The notes: generated by a model not told the origin, from the sequence alone. Numbered from the stretch's first letter, positions 21,249-34,100 are shown. The stretch is DNA of 64,000 nt from Rhytidiadelphus loreus (GCA_947034895.1 OX344762.1:14203501-14267500), one strand, 5' to 3'. A program made the numbers and translations.

Positions 21249-23323
21249 CATTACAACAAAAGTAGTGTTTTATGACTATAAAATATGACAACATTGAGTC
21301 ATAAAATCGAAAAATATGATTGACGCAAAAATCACAATAGATGATTCACAATATGACTGCTTCAAGTCATTACCGACGAGTCGCTTTGAATATGAGTCAT
21401 ATTGACAATTATATGGATTTAGGGATATAATCTAGGGGAGGACACTCTCACTACATTTGGGGTACCTACGTGCGGCGGTGGAAAAAGTAATACATGTAAT
21501 TCACCTTGAATAAACTATAATTTCATTCTAAAATTTTGAGCTTTATTTAACAATGACTAAAGGTTTCTATTGACAAAAAATTCAATTCCAAATAACATAA
21601 GATATATTGTCTAGAAAGGGTTGAAAAATGAACTAAAATGGCATGTTCTCCAACTAAAATATTTATAGAGCTCACATGAAGATGACTATTGCATCAATAT
21701 TCAACCAAAATAAACTTTCAATAGAAAGCTATTCTATATAATTTTTTTTTCATTTTTCAAAATTTTTTTCTTATATAATATAGAGGTGTGAAAGTTATTT
21801 TCAGCTTTACAGTGTATCTTTTTTCTTCAAAAATTTATAACTAATTACTATTAGCACAAAAAAATACCAATAATTCAAAACATAAACTTCTAAAGTAGTA
21901 AAATCTATCCATAATTTTTTTTTTGAAAAAGAAATTAAATTTTAAGGTGTATTACTTGTTTTACTTTTTCCGCCGCACGTAGGTTGCTAAAACATAGGGA
22001 GTGTCCTCCCCGGGGATATAATTAGCCATATTTTGCCAATGTGGCGTATATGTTGACTATCTTTGGGGGCTTGATTTTTTCTTGAGCTACCTAGACAAGG
22101 AAAAGCAAATTCTACATGGCATATAACTCTGTGTAGTCATATTTTTGGTTGACGTGGAATATGACTATGGTGAGTCATATTTGGCTAACGTAGTATATAA
22201 CTGCGGTGACTCATATTTTATGTTGATGTGGAATATGACTCTTGTAAGTTATATTATTTGCTATGTAGAAAATGACTCTCATGAGTCATATTTTTGGATG
22301 ATGTAGAATATGAATATGACTCTTATGAGACATATTTTTTTATTGACATGGTAATTCATATAGATGTCATTTGTAATTTTATGACTGAATACAATCATAT
22401 TTTGGGAAGTGCAAGGTCACATTTTTATATACATAACTATAAGCATTATATTACTATAGCTGGTTATATTTTGACCAATATATATTGTGAAATGTAACTC
22501 AAGCAAGTGATATTCTAGATGATTGAAAGTCACATTTTAAAATTTGTGCGTAGTTTATGATTGGGGTGATTGAGGTTCAAAATAGCTTTAATTACAAACT
22601 ACAATCACATTTTCCATGCATTTTAAATGAACATGACTTATTGCAATCATTCATTAAGATGGTTTAACAATTGAATAAAACACTTCATGTAGTTAAAAAC
22701 AAATACACATGATTTTAGAGATATATAAGAGACAATCATATTGAAAAAGGAGAATGTAAGAAGAAATGCAACTCTCTTCATTGACATTTATTAGTCACCA
22801 ATATAAAACATATATATCACAATGAATCATTTAGACAATCCAATAGGGCTTATATTCCTTACAATAATGTGAAGATGGCTCTATTGGACTTTTGGTGCCT
22901 ATATATACAATTAAAGAAATGAGAGGTTAATTTTTATTGAATGAACAACAAAACTCAACCTTCAAAGGCTTATAACAATAAAAAAAATATCTAGTACAAG
23001 TTTAGGGTAGGAAGAATAAGAATGGTACATATTCTTCTTGGGCTACCCAAAAATAAAAACATATCACTACCATGGAAATATGACTGACAATATGACTCAA
23101 TGTTCCCCAAACATATTCACTACGTTCTCTATGAAATACTTTGGTGTTCCCAATGGATGTATAATATATGCCCATAAAGTACAAGGCTAAAAAATGACTG
23201 CTAGTCATTTTTGCAGTCATATTTCTCCCCAAGGTGTTGGCCTCCAAGAATATGACTGTAAACAGTTGCAAATCATTTTCAATCATATTTTTGCAGTCAT
23301 AAAATACTTATTTTCTTATAGTG
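21249..23323. mobile_element. Non-autonomous CACTA element, ~2.07 kb
   Basis: The right end ...TTTTCTTATAGTG is the inverse of CACTATAAGAAAA, and the left end CATTACAACAAAAGT is a one-base-changed partner followed by a shared TTTTATGACT. ATA flanks both ends (21246-21248, 23324-23326). Many copies of AATATGACT / GAGTCATATTT fill both halves, matching the subterminal transposase-binding repeats of CACTA elements. There is no transposase frame. A hAT-like MITE is nested inside. Confidence 0.85.
21432..22014. mobile_element. hAT-like MITE, 583 bp, nested in the CACTA element
   Basis: It starts CTAGGGGAGGACACTC and ends GAGTGTCCTCCCCGGG, with a perfect 8-base duplication GATATAAT at 21424-21431 and 22015-22022. 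Longer subterminal arms include CTACGTGCGGCGG and its inverse. The interior is shared, inverted, with 24852-25439 and also with 42325-42897. The 8-base duplication indicates a hAT-type element. It is non-coding. Confidence 0.88.
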
Positions 23324-23326
23324 ATA

Positions 23327-24851
23327 TAAATGTGGATATGTGGCATTTGGACCCATTTCAGTTTTGTACTCACCTATTCTAGTTAGCTTTGGCACTTCTC
23401 CCTATGCAAAGAGGGAAGAGAGATGAGTGGACTAGAAAGTATAAATAGATAATCCTTTTCAATGAATTGTGGATCCAACTATTGTCCACAATAGGTCAAT
23501 CTAAATAGGTACTTCTATCATAATCCATTTAAGTGAAGCATTGACACTAACTTATACCATGTCAATGGCAACTTTTTATGCTAGTCAACATGCCTTCTTG
23601 GGTTCAATCTCTCTTCCATCTCGAGTCACTTACCACACTAACATGTTCAATTCTTCTTTTGTCACTAGTCACTTATAACACTATTGTGTTGAATCTTCAT
23701 TTCGTTTTGTTTTGTATTTTATTGCAATTGTTAGAGGCTTTCCATAATATTCATCATTTTCATACAAGAGAAAGCTCTAGTACTAGTAGTTGGAATGTGA
23801 TAAGTTGGGATGAAATATAAGGATATTACCAAAAAAATGAACTACTACATTTTATTAATTCTATTGTGTGGAAGAAGCAAAAGGTGTTTGTTTTGGCAAT
23901 TCAAGTGATAGGCCTTGAAAGTTGATTGTGTAGAGAGAGACTTGTCTTGTCTCGTCAATTGAGATTGATATCAAACATTTGAAATGTTTGTAGCAAATTT
24001 TCATATGCACATTGTAATACAATAGAAACAAATATACGTAGGCTTGGCTTTGGGAACCACATTGCTTCAATAAAATCCTATCTCAATGTAGAATATAGTG
24101 CAAAGAGAGTTATTTGGACTTGCAAGTATTTGCATTGAACAAAAGAAAATATGAGTGAAGTCATTTGGATTGAAGAGTTGTGTTTTGAGTTTAGAAAGAA
24201 CTCTCGTCAAATTCGAATATGATGAAAGGTATGTGAAAAATATATATAAAATATATATTCATGGAATTGTCTAGCACCTAGTTTTGAATCTACCTACACA
24301 TTTATGATGGTTTGGGTTTTGAAAAGAGTCCTTTAGTTGTTGTACCTCAAGTTGAAAGAATTGCAATAGATTTTGTTCATAATGTTTACAAGGACACGTC
24401 GAGTAGTTTTTGTTTTAACATGATCAATTTGATGATCTCATATTTTATGGAAGATGGTACTCCAATCTATCAAGATAAATTTTGAGAGATGTGAATGCAA
24501 GTTTATGGTTGGCCTCCTAATTAATTTGATTTAAATTCCAAAGAGAATCTTTGGAAGATAGTTAATGATTTGTTGTAGCACCACAACAAGCCAAAGAACA
24601 AGCAAGAAATGATACTATCATTCAATTCAAGCAAAGCAAGTTGTAATTTTAGCAAACACTGGTACTTAGTGTATAGAAAAAGTCCAAATTGTTGTATGAT
24701 CTTGAATTTTACATGTATATATTTATTACACAAGTACACTCTTTCAGTACAATTTGAGGTTTGAAAATCTATCCATTTTTGAATATGTTAGAATTCATGA
24801 CCTTTTCTTGTTGAATCTGCCTAAGAACAAAATTTATAAAATTATTGGATC
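23327..24851. other. AT-rich, no gene recognised
   Basis: No coding exon is supported, and no transposon ends were found. Fragments of open frame such as 23578-23820 lack recognisable features. Confidence 0.45.
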
Positions 24852-25439
24852 CTTGGGGGGTGCACTTCAAAGGAAGTTCATGGGTGAGGAGTGACCAAAT
24901 CTTGGCCCCCCTATATTATATCCTAATATTTTATTTTTTTTCTAAAAAAAAATATGACTAGATTTAACTACTTTGAAAGTTTATATTCTGAATTATTGGT
25001 ATTTTTTTATGTTAAAAATAATCAGTTACAAATTTTTGAAAAAAAAAGATACAGTGAAAAGCTAAAAATAACTTTCACACCCCTATATACATAAGAAAAA
25101 AAATTTGAAAAATGAATTTTTTTTCTATAAAATATCTTCTATTGAAAGTTTATTTTGGCTAAATATTGATACAATAGTCATCTTCATGTGATCTCTATAA
25201 ATATTTTAGCTGAAAAACATGCCATTTTAGTTCGTTTTTCAATCTTTTCTAGACAATATATCACATGTTATTTAGGATTGAAATTTTTGGCAATAGAAAC
25301 CTATAGACATTATTAAACAAAGCTCAAAATTATAGGTTGAAATTATAGTTTATTAGAAAGTAATTAGAAAAGGAGAAATGAGTTTTTAGAGTTTGGTCGC
25401 TCCTCACTCATGAACTTCCTTTGTAGTGCACCCCCTGGG
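24852..25439. mobile_element. hAT-like MITE, 588 bp
   Basis: It starts CTTGGGGGGTGCACTTCAAA and ends TGCACCCCCTGGG, with a perfect 8-base duplication ATTGGATC at 24844-24851 and 25440-25447. The inverted arms run on through GGAAGTTCATG and CTCCTCACTCATGAACTTCC. Same family as 21432-22014 and 42325-42897. Confidence 0.9.
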
Positions 25440-25505
25440 ATTGGATCTGATTGTACAGTATAATACAAAAGTCGTGCACTTCTTCACAGGGACAATGTAC
25501 ATCTA

Positions 25506-25973
25506 AGGTAAATCAACCCATTGTGGTCAAATGACCCATAGTGGTCACCTACCAAATGACTCTATTATGGTTTTTTCATTTTTTTCAGATTTTGGCTTCA
25601 ATGTATGTCTTACATAACAGTAATGAAGTAGTTAGTGACTTTATTTGGAACTTTCAATTTTTCAATGAGAATTCATTGTGAGAATTGGCTTTTTAGGTCT
25701 TCCATGTTACAAAAGAATTTGATTGCTTTAGGTGAGCCAAATGAGCATGATGGATTTAGATTTTGTTGGTTTTAAGGTAGTCTACAGACTCTTATGGGCA
25801 AAAATGCATTAAACACTTCAAAAATTCATAACAAATTCATACTTTGTCAAAAAAACATAATTTCAATTGCTGTCACTGTTTCTCACACTTGTACCACTGT
25901 CAGAAACAAATTGAAATTTTTTAGTAAGCACATGATGTCAAACTCATTTTGACCACAATGGGTTGGTTTACCT
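25506..25973. mobile_element. TA-flanked MITE, 468 bp
   Basis: Left end AGGTAAATCAACCCATTGTG and right end CACAATGGGTTGGTTTACCT are near-perfect inverted repeats continuing through GTCAAA, with TA at 25504-25505 and 25974-25975. It is non-coding. Confidence 0.8.
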
Positions 25974-25981
25974 TACCTCAG

Positions 25982-26156
25982 GTTGCAAGCCATTGAATTG
26001 TACGTTCACTTTTGGTAGCAAGTAGCAAAACTATTTAGTTTACCTTAGGTATTAAGCAACTAAATTGTCTGTTTATCCTTGGATAGCAAACAGATAAATT
26101 GTAGGTTTATCCTAGTGTAGCAAGCACCTAAATTGTTTCTTACCTTTAGGTACCTT
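25982..26156. repeat. Tandem repeat, ~45-50-bp unit, about four copies
   Basis: Variants of AGCAANNANNTAAATTGT followed by GTTTATCCTTGG recur from just right of the preceding MITE. Copies are diverged. Confidence 0.6.
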
Positions 26157-27112
26157 GATTAACTTTATGTTTCCTCAAGAATAAACGTACTTTGCAATAC
26201 CTTTTTAATTAGTTGCTTGTTATATAATCTCGGGGTAGTTATGTACGTGTTACTTCCTCTTTTGAGCACATTGTGTGTGTCACAATGAGCTTAAAAAAAA
26301 GAAAAATCAGATTTTTTTTATTTACCCCCTTTTTCCTAAATTAGAAAATTAGAAAATTAGAAATTAAATCAATTAAAAAAGACTTTTAAACACACCCACC
26401 CCATCCCACCACTTTGTAATTTTTAGGTGGGGTTGGGGTTGGGGTTTAATCTGGGATATATCTCGTATCCAAATCTATATTTATGCTATGTATGTATCCA
26501 TACGATATGGTGTCCATACTTGTATCCCGAATTGTTTTTTTAGATCAATGGCATTGGAGGGGAGGGGTTTTTTTTTGTAAAAAAATTAGCGACTCTCAAT
26601 TTTTGGAAGGGGGGAGGAAATGCATCTGAAACACAGCTATGTTACCTCTTTTCAGCTCATTGTCATTGCCTAGTGTGTCTCCTGGTCGTTGTGCTTTCTC
26701 TACCATAGAAATAGTCTGTTTTTTTGGGAAGCTACCAAGACTAACTAGCTTTTGAGGTTGGTGGGATGAGAATGTGAGATGAAAACATACACAACTCGGC
26801 AAGTTTTGTTGAAGGGCCAGATAGATTGCTGGATTTTTAGTGCCATGTCGCCTTGGCTGCACAAGAATCCCTCCATACTTTACTTTACTTTCACAAACTA
26901 AGGAGGTAAAAATGCTCCATAGAACTATCTCCTTTATGTCGTTCAAGGTTGTCATCATCAAATTAAGTACCCAGGTTCTGAAGTTCTGATCCATTAGTTG
27001 GAGCAGATTATTCTGCACGAATGGTAGAACACATGATAAACAAAAAACAGAGATGATCCAATTGTGTTGATCATCTTAGTTTACATACCCTTGAGGTTGT
27101 TGCTTAGTACTG
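26157..27112. other. Spacer, no gene recognised
   Basis: AT-rich. The minus-strand open frame 26596-27018 (140 codons) has no domain or exon context I can recognise, so I do not call it a gene. A GGTTGGGG run near 26430 is not a plant telomere repeat. Confidence 0.4.
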
Positions 27113-27115
27113 TAA

Positions 27116-27236
27116 AAGCAGCCCCACAACAACACAGGGAAGCAACTTTGTAAACATTTTGAGCCTTTGTTCACAAGAAAATCAAAGGCTCAAAATGTTT
27201 ACAGAGTCGCTTCCCCATGTTGCTGTGGGGATGCTC
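27116..27236. mobile_element. PIF/Harbinger-type MITE, 121 bp, nearly all hairpin
   Basis: Left arm AAGCAGCCCCACAACAACAC pairs with the right arm ending TGTTGCTGTGGGGATGCTC, and the hairpin continues through GTAAACATTTTGAGCCTTTG. TAA flanks both ends (27113-27115, 27237-27239). The right terminus GAGCATCCCCAC matches that of the MITE in the Cpn60 intron. Confidence 0.85.
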
Positions 27237-27279
27237 TAACGAGGAGGCTCAAAAATCACTTAACGCATAAACGATGTTG

Positions 27280-27367
27280 AGGTCTTGTCCACAACACCTA
27301 TTCTTAGGCATTATATGCACATAGGTGTGAGCCTCCATTTTGCGCTTGCTTAGAGTGGCACCTTCTT
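27280..27367 (-). pseudogene. Relic of a third P450 (last-exon 3' end)
   Basis: Sequence ending GAGCCTCCATTTTGCGCTTGC then TTAGAGTGGCACC aligns with the C-terminal end of the two P450 genes (about 4195-4275 in copy A). It is followed abruptly by CACTATAAGAAACCC, a CACTA-type end. Several differences from the intact copies change CG to TG or CA, as expected for methylated cytosine decay. Too short to encode anything. It shows that another P450 copy once existed in this interval, or that a fragment was moved here. Confidence 0.65.
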
Positions 27368-27804
27368 ATCACTATAAGAAACCCATGTTTTATGTGACGT
27401 TTTCATCATTTTAAGTGATGGATTTTAGTGAACATTCAATAAAAACAACTTGTGTTTTTATGCCAATAATAACGTCCAATATAACATTTGGATTCCTTGC
27501 AATGTAATCTTTGCTAGAAAGTCCCCATACTTATTCTTGATTTTTCCATCTCTTTGTAAGTCACATGTGTGCTGATTTTGCCAGACCTAATGTCAAAAAT
27601 AGGTGTTTAGGACTAAAAACTTTGAAAAATCATAATTAATTCAATATTGCTTGAAAAATTATGAAATCATTTGTGTTAGATGCCATATCCATTTATCTTT
27701 CCCTGAAAAATAAGCTAAAAGTTCTTCCTGTCCAAAGAAGACCCTGAAAATGGCGGACCAGCCCTTAAATGGTTGCTTTCAAAGCAGACTACCTTAGTAA
27801 GCTC
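27368..27804. other. Spacer with the right half of a TA-flanked MITE
   Basis: From about 27590 to 27794 the sequence matches the interior and right end of the 410-bp MITE family, ending GCAGACTACCT then TA at 27795-27796. A matching left end is not found, so this copy is truncated. A CACTA-like left end is at 27365-27379 without a visible partner. Confidence 0.5.
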
Positions 27805-27806
27805 TA

Positions 27807-28216
27807 AGGTAGTGTGCTCATAAACCGTCACTTTAAGGGCTGATTCGCCTTTTTCATAGGTTTCCAGGGACAAAATGATTTTTAGATGATTTTTCAGAGA
27901 AAGAAAAATAGATGCAGAACCCAACACAAGTAGTTTCATATTTTTCCAAGCATTTTTGAATTACGTATAAATTTTCAAAGAATCAGGTCATAGGCACCTA
28001 TTTGTGACCATAGGTGTCCCAAAATCCGTCCCCTTGTGACTTATAAAGAAATGTGTAGAAATCTCAGCCAATGATTGGCTCTTACAATAAAAAAATCAAT
28101 TCTTCTTGAATTCATTAACAGAGCAAAGAGGTCCATTCAAGGATCACCTTCCATCCATTCTGCAGCTGCCTACAGGACAATCTGAAGAAGAGGGGCGGTT
28201 TATGAGCACACTACCT
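27807..28216. mobile_element. TA-flanked MITE, 410 bp
   Basis: Ends AGGTAGTGTGCTCATAAACC and its inverse GGTTTATGAGCACACTACCT, with TA at 27805-27806 and 28217-28218. Same length as, and interior similar to, the copy at 3602-4011. The left end is nearly identical to the fragment at 56577. Confidence 0.9.
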
Positions 28217-28218
28217 TA

Positions 28219-28925
28219 ACTGGGATCTTGCAAGTACTTGCATGAAATCTTCAATTTTGCAGCTGCACTTTCGATCAAGTGAGGATTGAGGACTTTCACA
28301 GCCAGAACCAATTCAGCATGGTTCCCATTATAATATTGAAAAAGCTTTTTGTGCGGTCTTGTTTGTGGTAAAAAAGAGATTCTAGGTTATCTGAGACTGC
28401 ATGTTTGGACACCTTACGTCATCGCACGCTCCACCCAAATTGCAAAATGAGTATTTCTAGAATGTTCTGAAATTTTTAAATGAGCATTCTCAACAGTCTC
28501 TTATCTTACATTGAGTACAAAAGGTCATCATTTCAAAATATTCTCACTAAGATATGTTCCTTCAAAGTGCACTACCCTGTTTTTCCATTCACTCAAATCA
28601 AAGTATAAACTTAAATATCTACTAAATCAGAAAATAATCAGAAAATTTCATAAGTGCTCACTCTCAATGGGAACTACATGATCCTATGGTTACATTCTAT
28701 TTGATCTCAAGTAAAAATGAGAAAATAAATTGCTCAAGTTCTTGGTAGTTTGAGCCCATTTTAAAAGTATCCCTTACCTTTGGGACATTAGGGGTTAAAG
28801 AATGTAAATATGTGGACTTGAAGGAGATGAGTAAATAACTAAAAATCCTTCACTAAATTTGTTGAAGAATCTTGTACTCACCCAAAAAATATAATAACAC
28901 TTCCCCATTTTGTTGAAGTCAAAAA
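28219..28925. other. Spacer up to duplication copy B
   Basis: No gene recognised. It ends with TTCCCCATTTTGTTGAAGTC, which resembles 369-390 in the tandem array upstream of copy A, hinting that the original duplicated block may have started further left. Confidence 0.45.
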
Positions 28926-29954
28926 AGCTACAAAGTGTGATTCCTCCTTCAAAACTTTTAAAACTTGAGTACAATCATTTTAATCCCTAAAGGACCAAAT
29001 TGTGTTTTTTGGCAACATAGCAATTTTAGGTGCCTCACTACAATAGGAATTTTCATTTTTTTTCATGGAAATTTTCACACATGTGCATGAGGGGTAGCTT
29101 GAATGCACAACAATTTTCATAGCTTTTGACTACATGGTTAAAGAGTTATTGCACGATATGTAATTTTCATTGCTCAATAGGCAACTTGGACAGCTAAAGT
29201 AATCACTTTTTCAAGGAATAAAATTTGAAATTATTTTTCTTGATTCATATATACATGGAAAGCTTTAAATCATTTCATTTTCATTAATGAGATGAAAGTT
29301 ATGAGAAGTTTTAGTTTGTAGGTAGTTATGGAATTTTTACTCTAAAATAAACTTTGAAGTCCTTTACTTAATTCGATTTTAAATGTTTTTGAAAAAAATA
29401 AAAACATTCATTTGGATGTAAATTGTTTATTACAGCATTACATCCATTGGGATTGGTATTTTTTTAATTCCATGACTAAATTCTTAACAATTTAGTATTT
29501 TGAATCACACTCTACTTCTTTCTATTTACTATTTATTATGGAGAGTGATAAGTTTTAGGATCTATAAATTTTTGTGTAAAAATTTTGAAAGATGAAATCT
29601 AACCATTTTAGAAGAGTTGAAAATACTTCTTTTTGAAATTCAAATGACTTGATCTTGCAATTGGTAAGGTTTTTTATTTTAAAATTTTAGGAGGGGGTAT
29701 TCTAACAAGTTAACTAAAGGATCATATGGTTGGATTTGTTAATGAATAAATATAGATGAAGATTTCAACCTTGCTTGGGGTTTAAGTACTTTGAAGTAGT
29801 TTTGGCCCTAAAGACATTGAATACCTATAGGGATTAACCTCTAAGACATCTAGCATGTGTTATTTGGATTCAAAGATCTTCAAGAGCTTACAATAGGAGT
29901 TACATGAGACAAATGAAGTAAATCCTAGAAGTATATTGAAAAAACAAATTTTTC

Positions 29955-30325
29955 ATATTTTTCCACAATGTAACTAGCGTAGTCACTTGGTGCTTCATGA
30001 TAATTGTGCAAGGTTCAAAATGAGTTCATATATCATGGATGAAAAGAAAAGAAAACTTGCAAAAATGAAGATGTGATGTCTAAATTCTACTCAATCAAAT
30101 TGTAGTTTCTTTTGCCAAAACTATTCAAAATCTACATCCGCTTTTGTAGGCCACTTGGATTCTTAAGGTGTTAAAATTAAGCTTGAACATGCAATTGCCA
30201 TGAGTACATCAAATTATAGGAGAAGGATCGAAAACCACTTGAGTAGTAAGAATTGCCCCTACAAAAGTGCTAGAAACAGTGAAGAGGGTTGTTTATATAG
30301 AAGAAACTTTATATAGTGATAAATT
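29955..30325. other. Segment present only in copy B
   Basis: About 370 bases lie between short AAATT words (CAAATTTT and GATAAATTGCAG). Copy A has the simple junction CAAATTTTGCAG. There are no inverted ends or target duplication, so a microhomology deletion in copy A explains it better than an insertion in B. Confidence 0.6.
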
Positions 30326-31170
30326 GCAGTTCTATCATTAGATGAAAGGGATGACTAGAATGAGTTCTTAACTACCTTAAGCTTAAGCTAAATCTAAAGT
30401 GCAGTTAATGTAGTGCAATGAATTCTTATTGACATTGAGGAGGGAATTGAAATATCGATTCATTAGCCTTTTTAGTGGTGTGTGTAGGCATGCCTATAGC
30501 ATCATTTTTGACATCAAGTCAAGGCATTACAGATTCACAAGAACATCCTAAGCATTGTATTAATCACTTTCTAAACTCACTTGCTCTATTGAAAGCAATA
30601 TTTTCATTGATGATTGTTGGAGCCTATGAGCATAAATAACAACCTATGCCCCTTTGATTTTGAAAATTTACTTTCTAATTCATCCACAATCAAAATCATT
30701 TTATGAAAATCACCACTGGTGAGTTCTTCATTTCTCTTCCTACCAAAAAAAATGTATTAAATATTTCCATGGATAGATTTCTCTTAAAATAGTTGTTTTC
30801 CCTTATCGTAGTTGGAAGCTTTTTGAGCCTTCTACACCAAGTAGGGAAATTGGGTGGCCTTAACAATTAGGTTGCCTTCAGCCCTTCACCTAGAGAAGTT
30901 ACCTCATGACTCACTACTTGTCCACATGGAGGCGCATATGACTATAAACTTAGGCCATGAGCTAGTGCACCAACCCATGCAACACACATGGTTCCTGGAT
31001 TACTGCATGCTACTACAGTAACAATACATATTTATATAGTGTACAACGACGAGAAATCATAGAAGGCCAACCTAATTTCACTATTCAGTGTACATTAACA
31101 ACGGTCAATTGATGGGATTTGATACCTCCAAGCCAGGCCCTCGTATGACCGTGTCTGAATGTTCCGGTTC

Positions 31171-34100
31171 TCAACACCGGTTCTCAGACCCGTTCTCAGG
31201 CGCGGTATACACACCGGGCGCGAGCCTCCGTTTCGCGCTTGCTTTGAGTGGCACCCTCTTAGACAGCGTGGCCGACCCCTCCCCTTCCGTCCCCTCATGC
31301 CCCTCCACCTTCCCCCATTCAAACGCCTGCAACAACGTCGCCACCGCAGTCTGAACCAACGAGATCCCCATCGGCAAGCCCGGACACACCCTCCTCCCCG
31401 TCCCGAACGGCAAGATCTCAAAGCTTTGCCCTTGCAGATCCAGCTTCTCATTCTTCCCACCAGGCAGAAATCTTTCGGGGGAGAATCGCTGCGCTTCGGG
31501 GTAGACCCTCTCCAGTCGTCCTATCCCCCACATGTTCACAAACACGTTCGTGCCCGCGGGAATGTCGTAGCCGAAAGCTTTGCAAGGGTGGAGGGCTCTG
31601 CGAGGGAGTAAGGGTATGGGTGGGTGGAGACGAAAGGACTCTTTCACGATGGCCTTGATGTAAGGGAGATGGGGGAGGTCGGAGGAGGTGACGAGTCGGT
31701 CGCGGCCGACGACGGTGTCGAGCTCACGTTGAGCGGTCGCCATGACGGAAGGGGTTTGGACGAGTTCGGTCATGACCCATTCGGTGGAAGCGATGCTGGT
31801 CTCCATGGCTGCGGCGTAGATTTGCTACAATGCATCGGCCGGGGACAACAACCAAAAGTTAAGTATTAAATGAATATACTAAACTCGAATCATCAAAGAC
31901 ATATTCAAACAAGAGCTTGGGTCGGAAGATCCACTTGAATAAAAAGATCTGACTTAGCTTTTACCTGCATGATAAAACATCATACTCTTTCCATGCGCCG
32001 AAAATTGTGACATATATCTTCACAAAGGTCTAATTTCAGACCACAAACTAGGACTAGGACAGATATAGATTTGGGGCTTCAGACCGCGCATCCTCAACTG
32101 CGCCAGAGTATTAAAGTATGATCGCCAATTTCACGAAATTGACGTTCTAACGATTAGCATGCATGTCACGTACAGGCATCTATTCACTTCAGTTTTCATT
32201 GCGGGCCGCTAAATTATCACGTCAATTATTTCGTGAAATTGGCATTATCCTACTACTTCTTTGGCACTTTGAGAATTAATGTGCGGCCTGAAACTTAAAT
32301 TTATGATTCTCCAGGTTTAATTTTAGCTTTACTTAGTTATATGTCACAATTTTGGTGTTGGAACATTTGGCTCCACTTCAACGAAATTGGCTTTAAAAGA
32401 GCGCCACGGGGATCGTCATTTTCGGAATGTAAAATAAAGTAAAGTGCGTACCCGGTCAGTGTAATTCTTAGCAATCATCAAAAGACATATGCACAAACTT
32501 TGGTCTAGGGATCCATTGGAATGAAGAGATCTGAATTCTGCCTGGATAGCACGTCGCGAAGCTAGCGTCACGTACAGTTGTCTACTCGATTGATTTCATT
32601 AGCTTTCATTACGGACCACTTGGTTACTACTTACTACTGACAGTGCGTGTAATTACAGTCCCGGTAAGAGTTAATTACATGGAATGAATTGAAGCGCACA
32701 CTGAATTTGTGTCCTAGTACGTAACGATTAGAATGTTGATCATGAGATGGGTACGGTTTAATAATAAAGGTAACTAAATTGAAGTGAAAATTATACATCA
32801 TGGGCAATTGGGCATGCATGCCCTTTTATCGACTTCAGTGGTGATAAGACGGGTATCTGAGCACATATAGTTAACTAAAGTAACATCGTTATGAGACTGA
32901 AGTTTGATGAGTGAATTTGCTTGCTTACCCAGATCATGGTTCGCACGGTGTTGAGATCGATTTCGTTTCTTTTGTCCTCAGCTTCGTCGAGAAGTGTATC
33001 GAGGTAGTCCTTGGACTCGTAGCTTGTCGCCTGTTTCCGTTCCTCCAGGCGCTCATGAATAATGACGGCAAGGAACGAGTCCATCCTCGCTCGGAAGCGT
33101 TGGAATCGCCCCTCCAGTCCCTGCAAGTCCCAGCTCTTGAAAGCCGGGATGAAGTCGCCGAGGTTTAAGGTGCCGATGCATCGGTCGATTTCGGCCGTCA
33201 CGGTCATGAGGTCCATCACCTTCTTGCTGTCGTCCACGCCCTCGCGCTGCTGGGCATGGGACACGGCGTCGTCGTAGCTCCCGGGCTGCAGGAGGCGCTT
33301 GCTCATCACCAGCTGCGAGAGGATGTTTCCGACCACGACCTCGATGTGGAACCTCAAGTTTACCACGCCGTGGCACGGGATGATGCGCACCAGGTGCGCG
33401 AACTCCGTCTGCCGTAGCTGGTGCGCGGCCTCTATCCGCTGCGATGTTGAGAATTGGGTCTGGACCACCTTACGGAGATGCTTCGAATGGGGGCTGACAT
33501 CTGAGAATGTAATATCTGCAACCACCAAATGATTGCAATAAACAATTTCAATTTCTCACTACCAAAAAAGATACCCGGCTGAGAGAAAAATCTAGTGAAA
33601 CCCGACCAGTGTCAGCCCGGGAGTACCAGTCCACCTACACCATATTCCGGTCGTGATCATTTTCAGAACTCTGGACGCTTGCAAGTCATATTTTGGACGC
33701 CGTGGACAACGCCATTCCTCACAACAATTTCTGAAACTTGGGAATCAAAGAAGACGTACAACGTTACACATTCTTTAAGATTCGTGAAATTGGTCCGGTT
33801 TCAGTAGTTCATTCAACGAAAACCTCAAATGTGGGCATGGGTCACTTAGATTTCACAGCTCTAAATGCTTGATGTTTACAGTTTTGATGGACAGAAACTT
33901 ACATGCATGTAAAATGACCACTGACTTAAGATTGAATTGCAGCAGATTCAGTCTGAACCGCACGCCTAGCTATACTTACATTGATCGATCCATTTCAGAG
34001 CTCACGTACCGTGGGGCAGGATGATCGCAGTCGATTGAAGCTGGGGCCTTGCGGAGAAATTGGCATCCTGCGTCCTGAGAAACTCCATAGCCGTCTCCGG

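Noticed and set aside
26430..26455. GGTTGGGGTTGGGG run as a telomere-like repeat
   Set aside because: The plant telomere unit is TTTAGGG. This is a short G/T-rich run with only about two units.
26596..27018. 140-codon minus-strand open frame as a gene
   Set aside because: No known motif, no exon partners and flanked by transposons; chance openness cannot be excluded.
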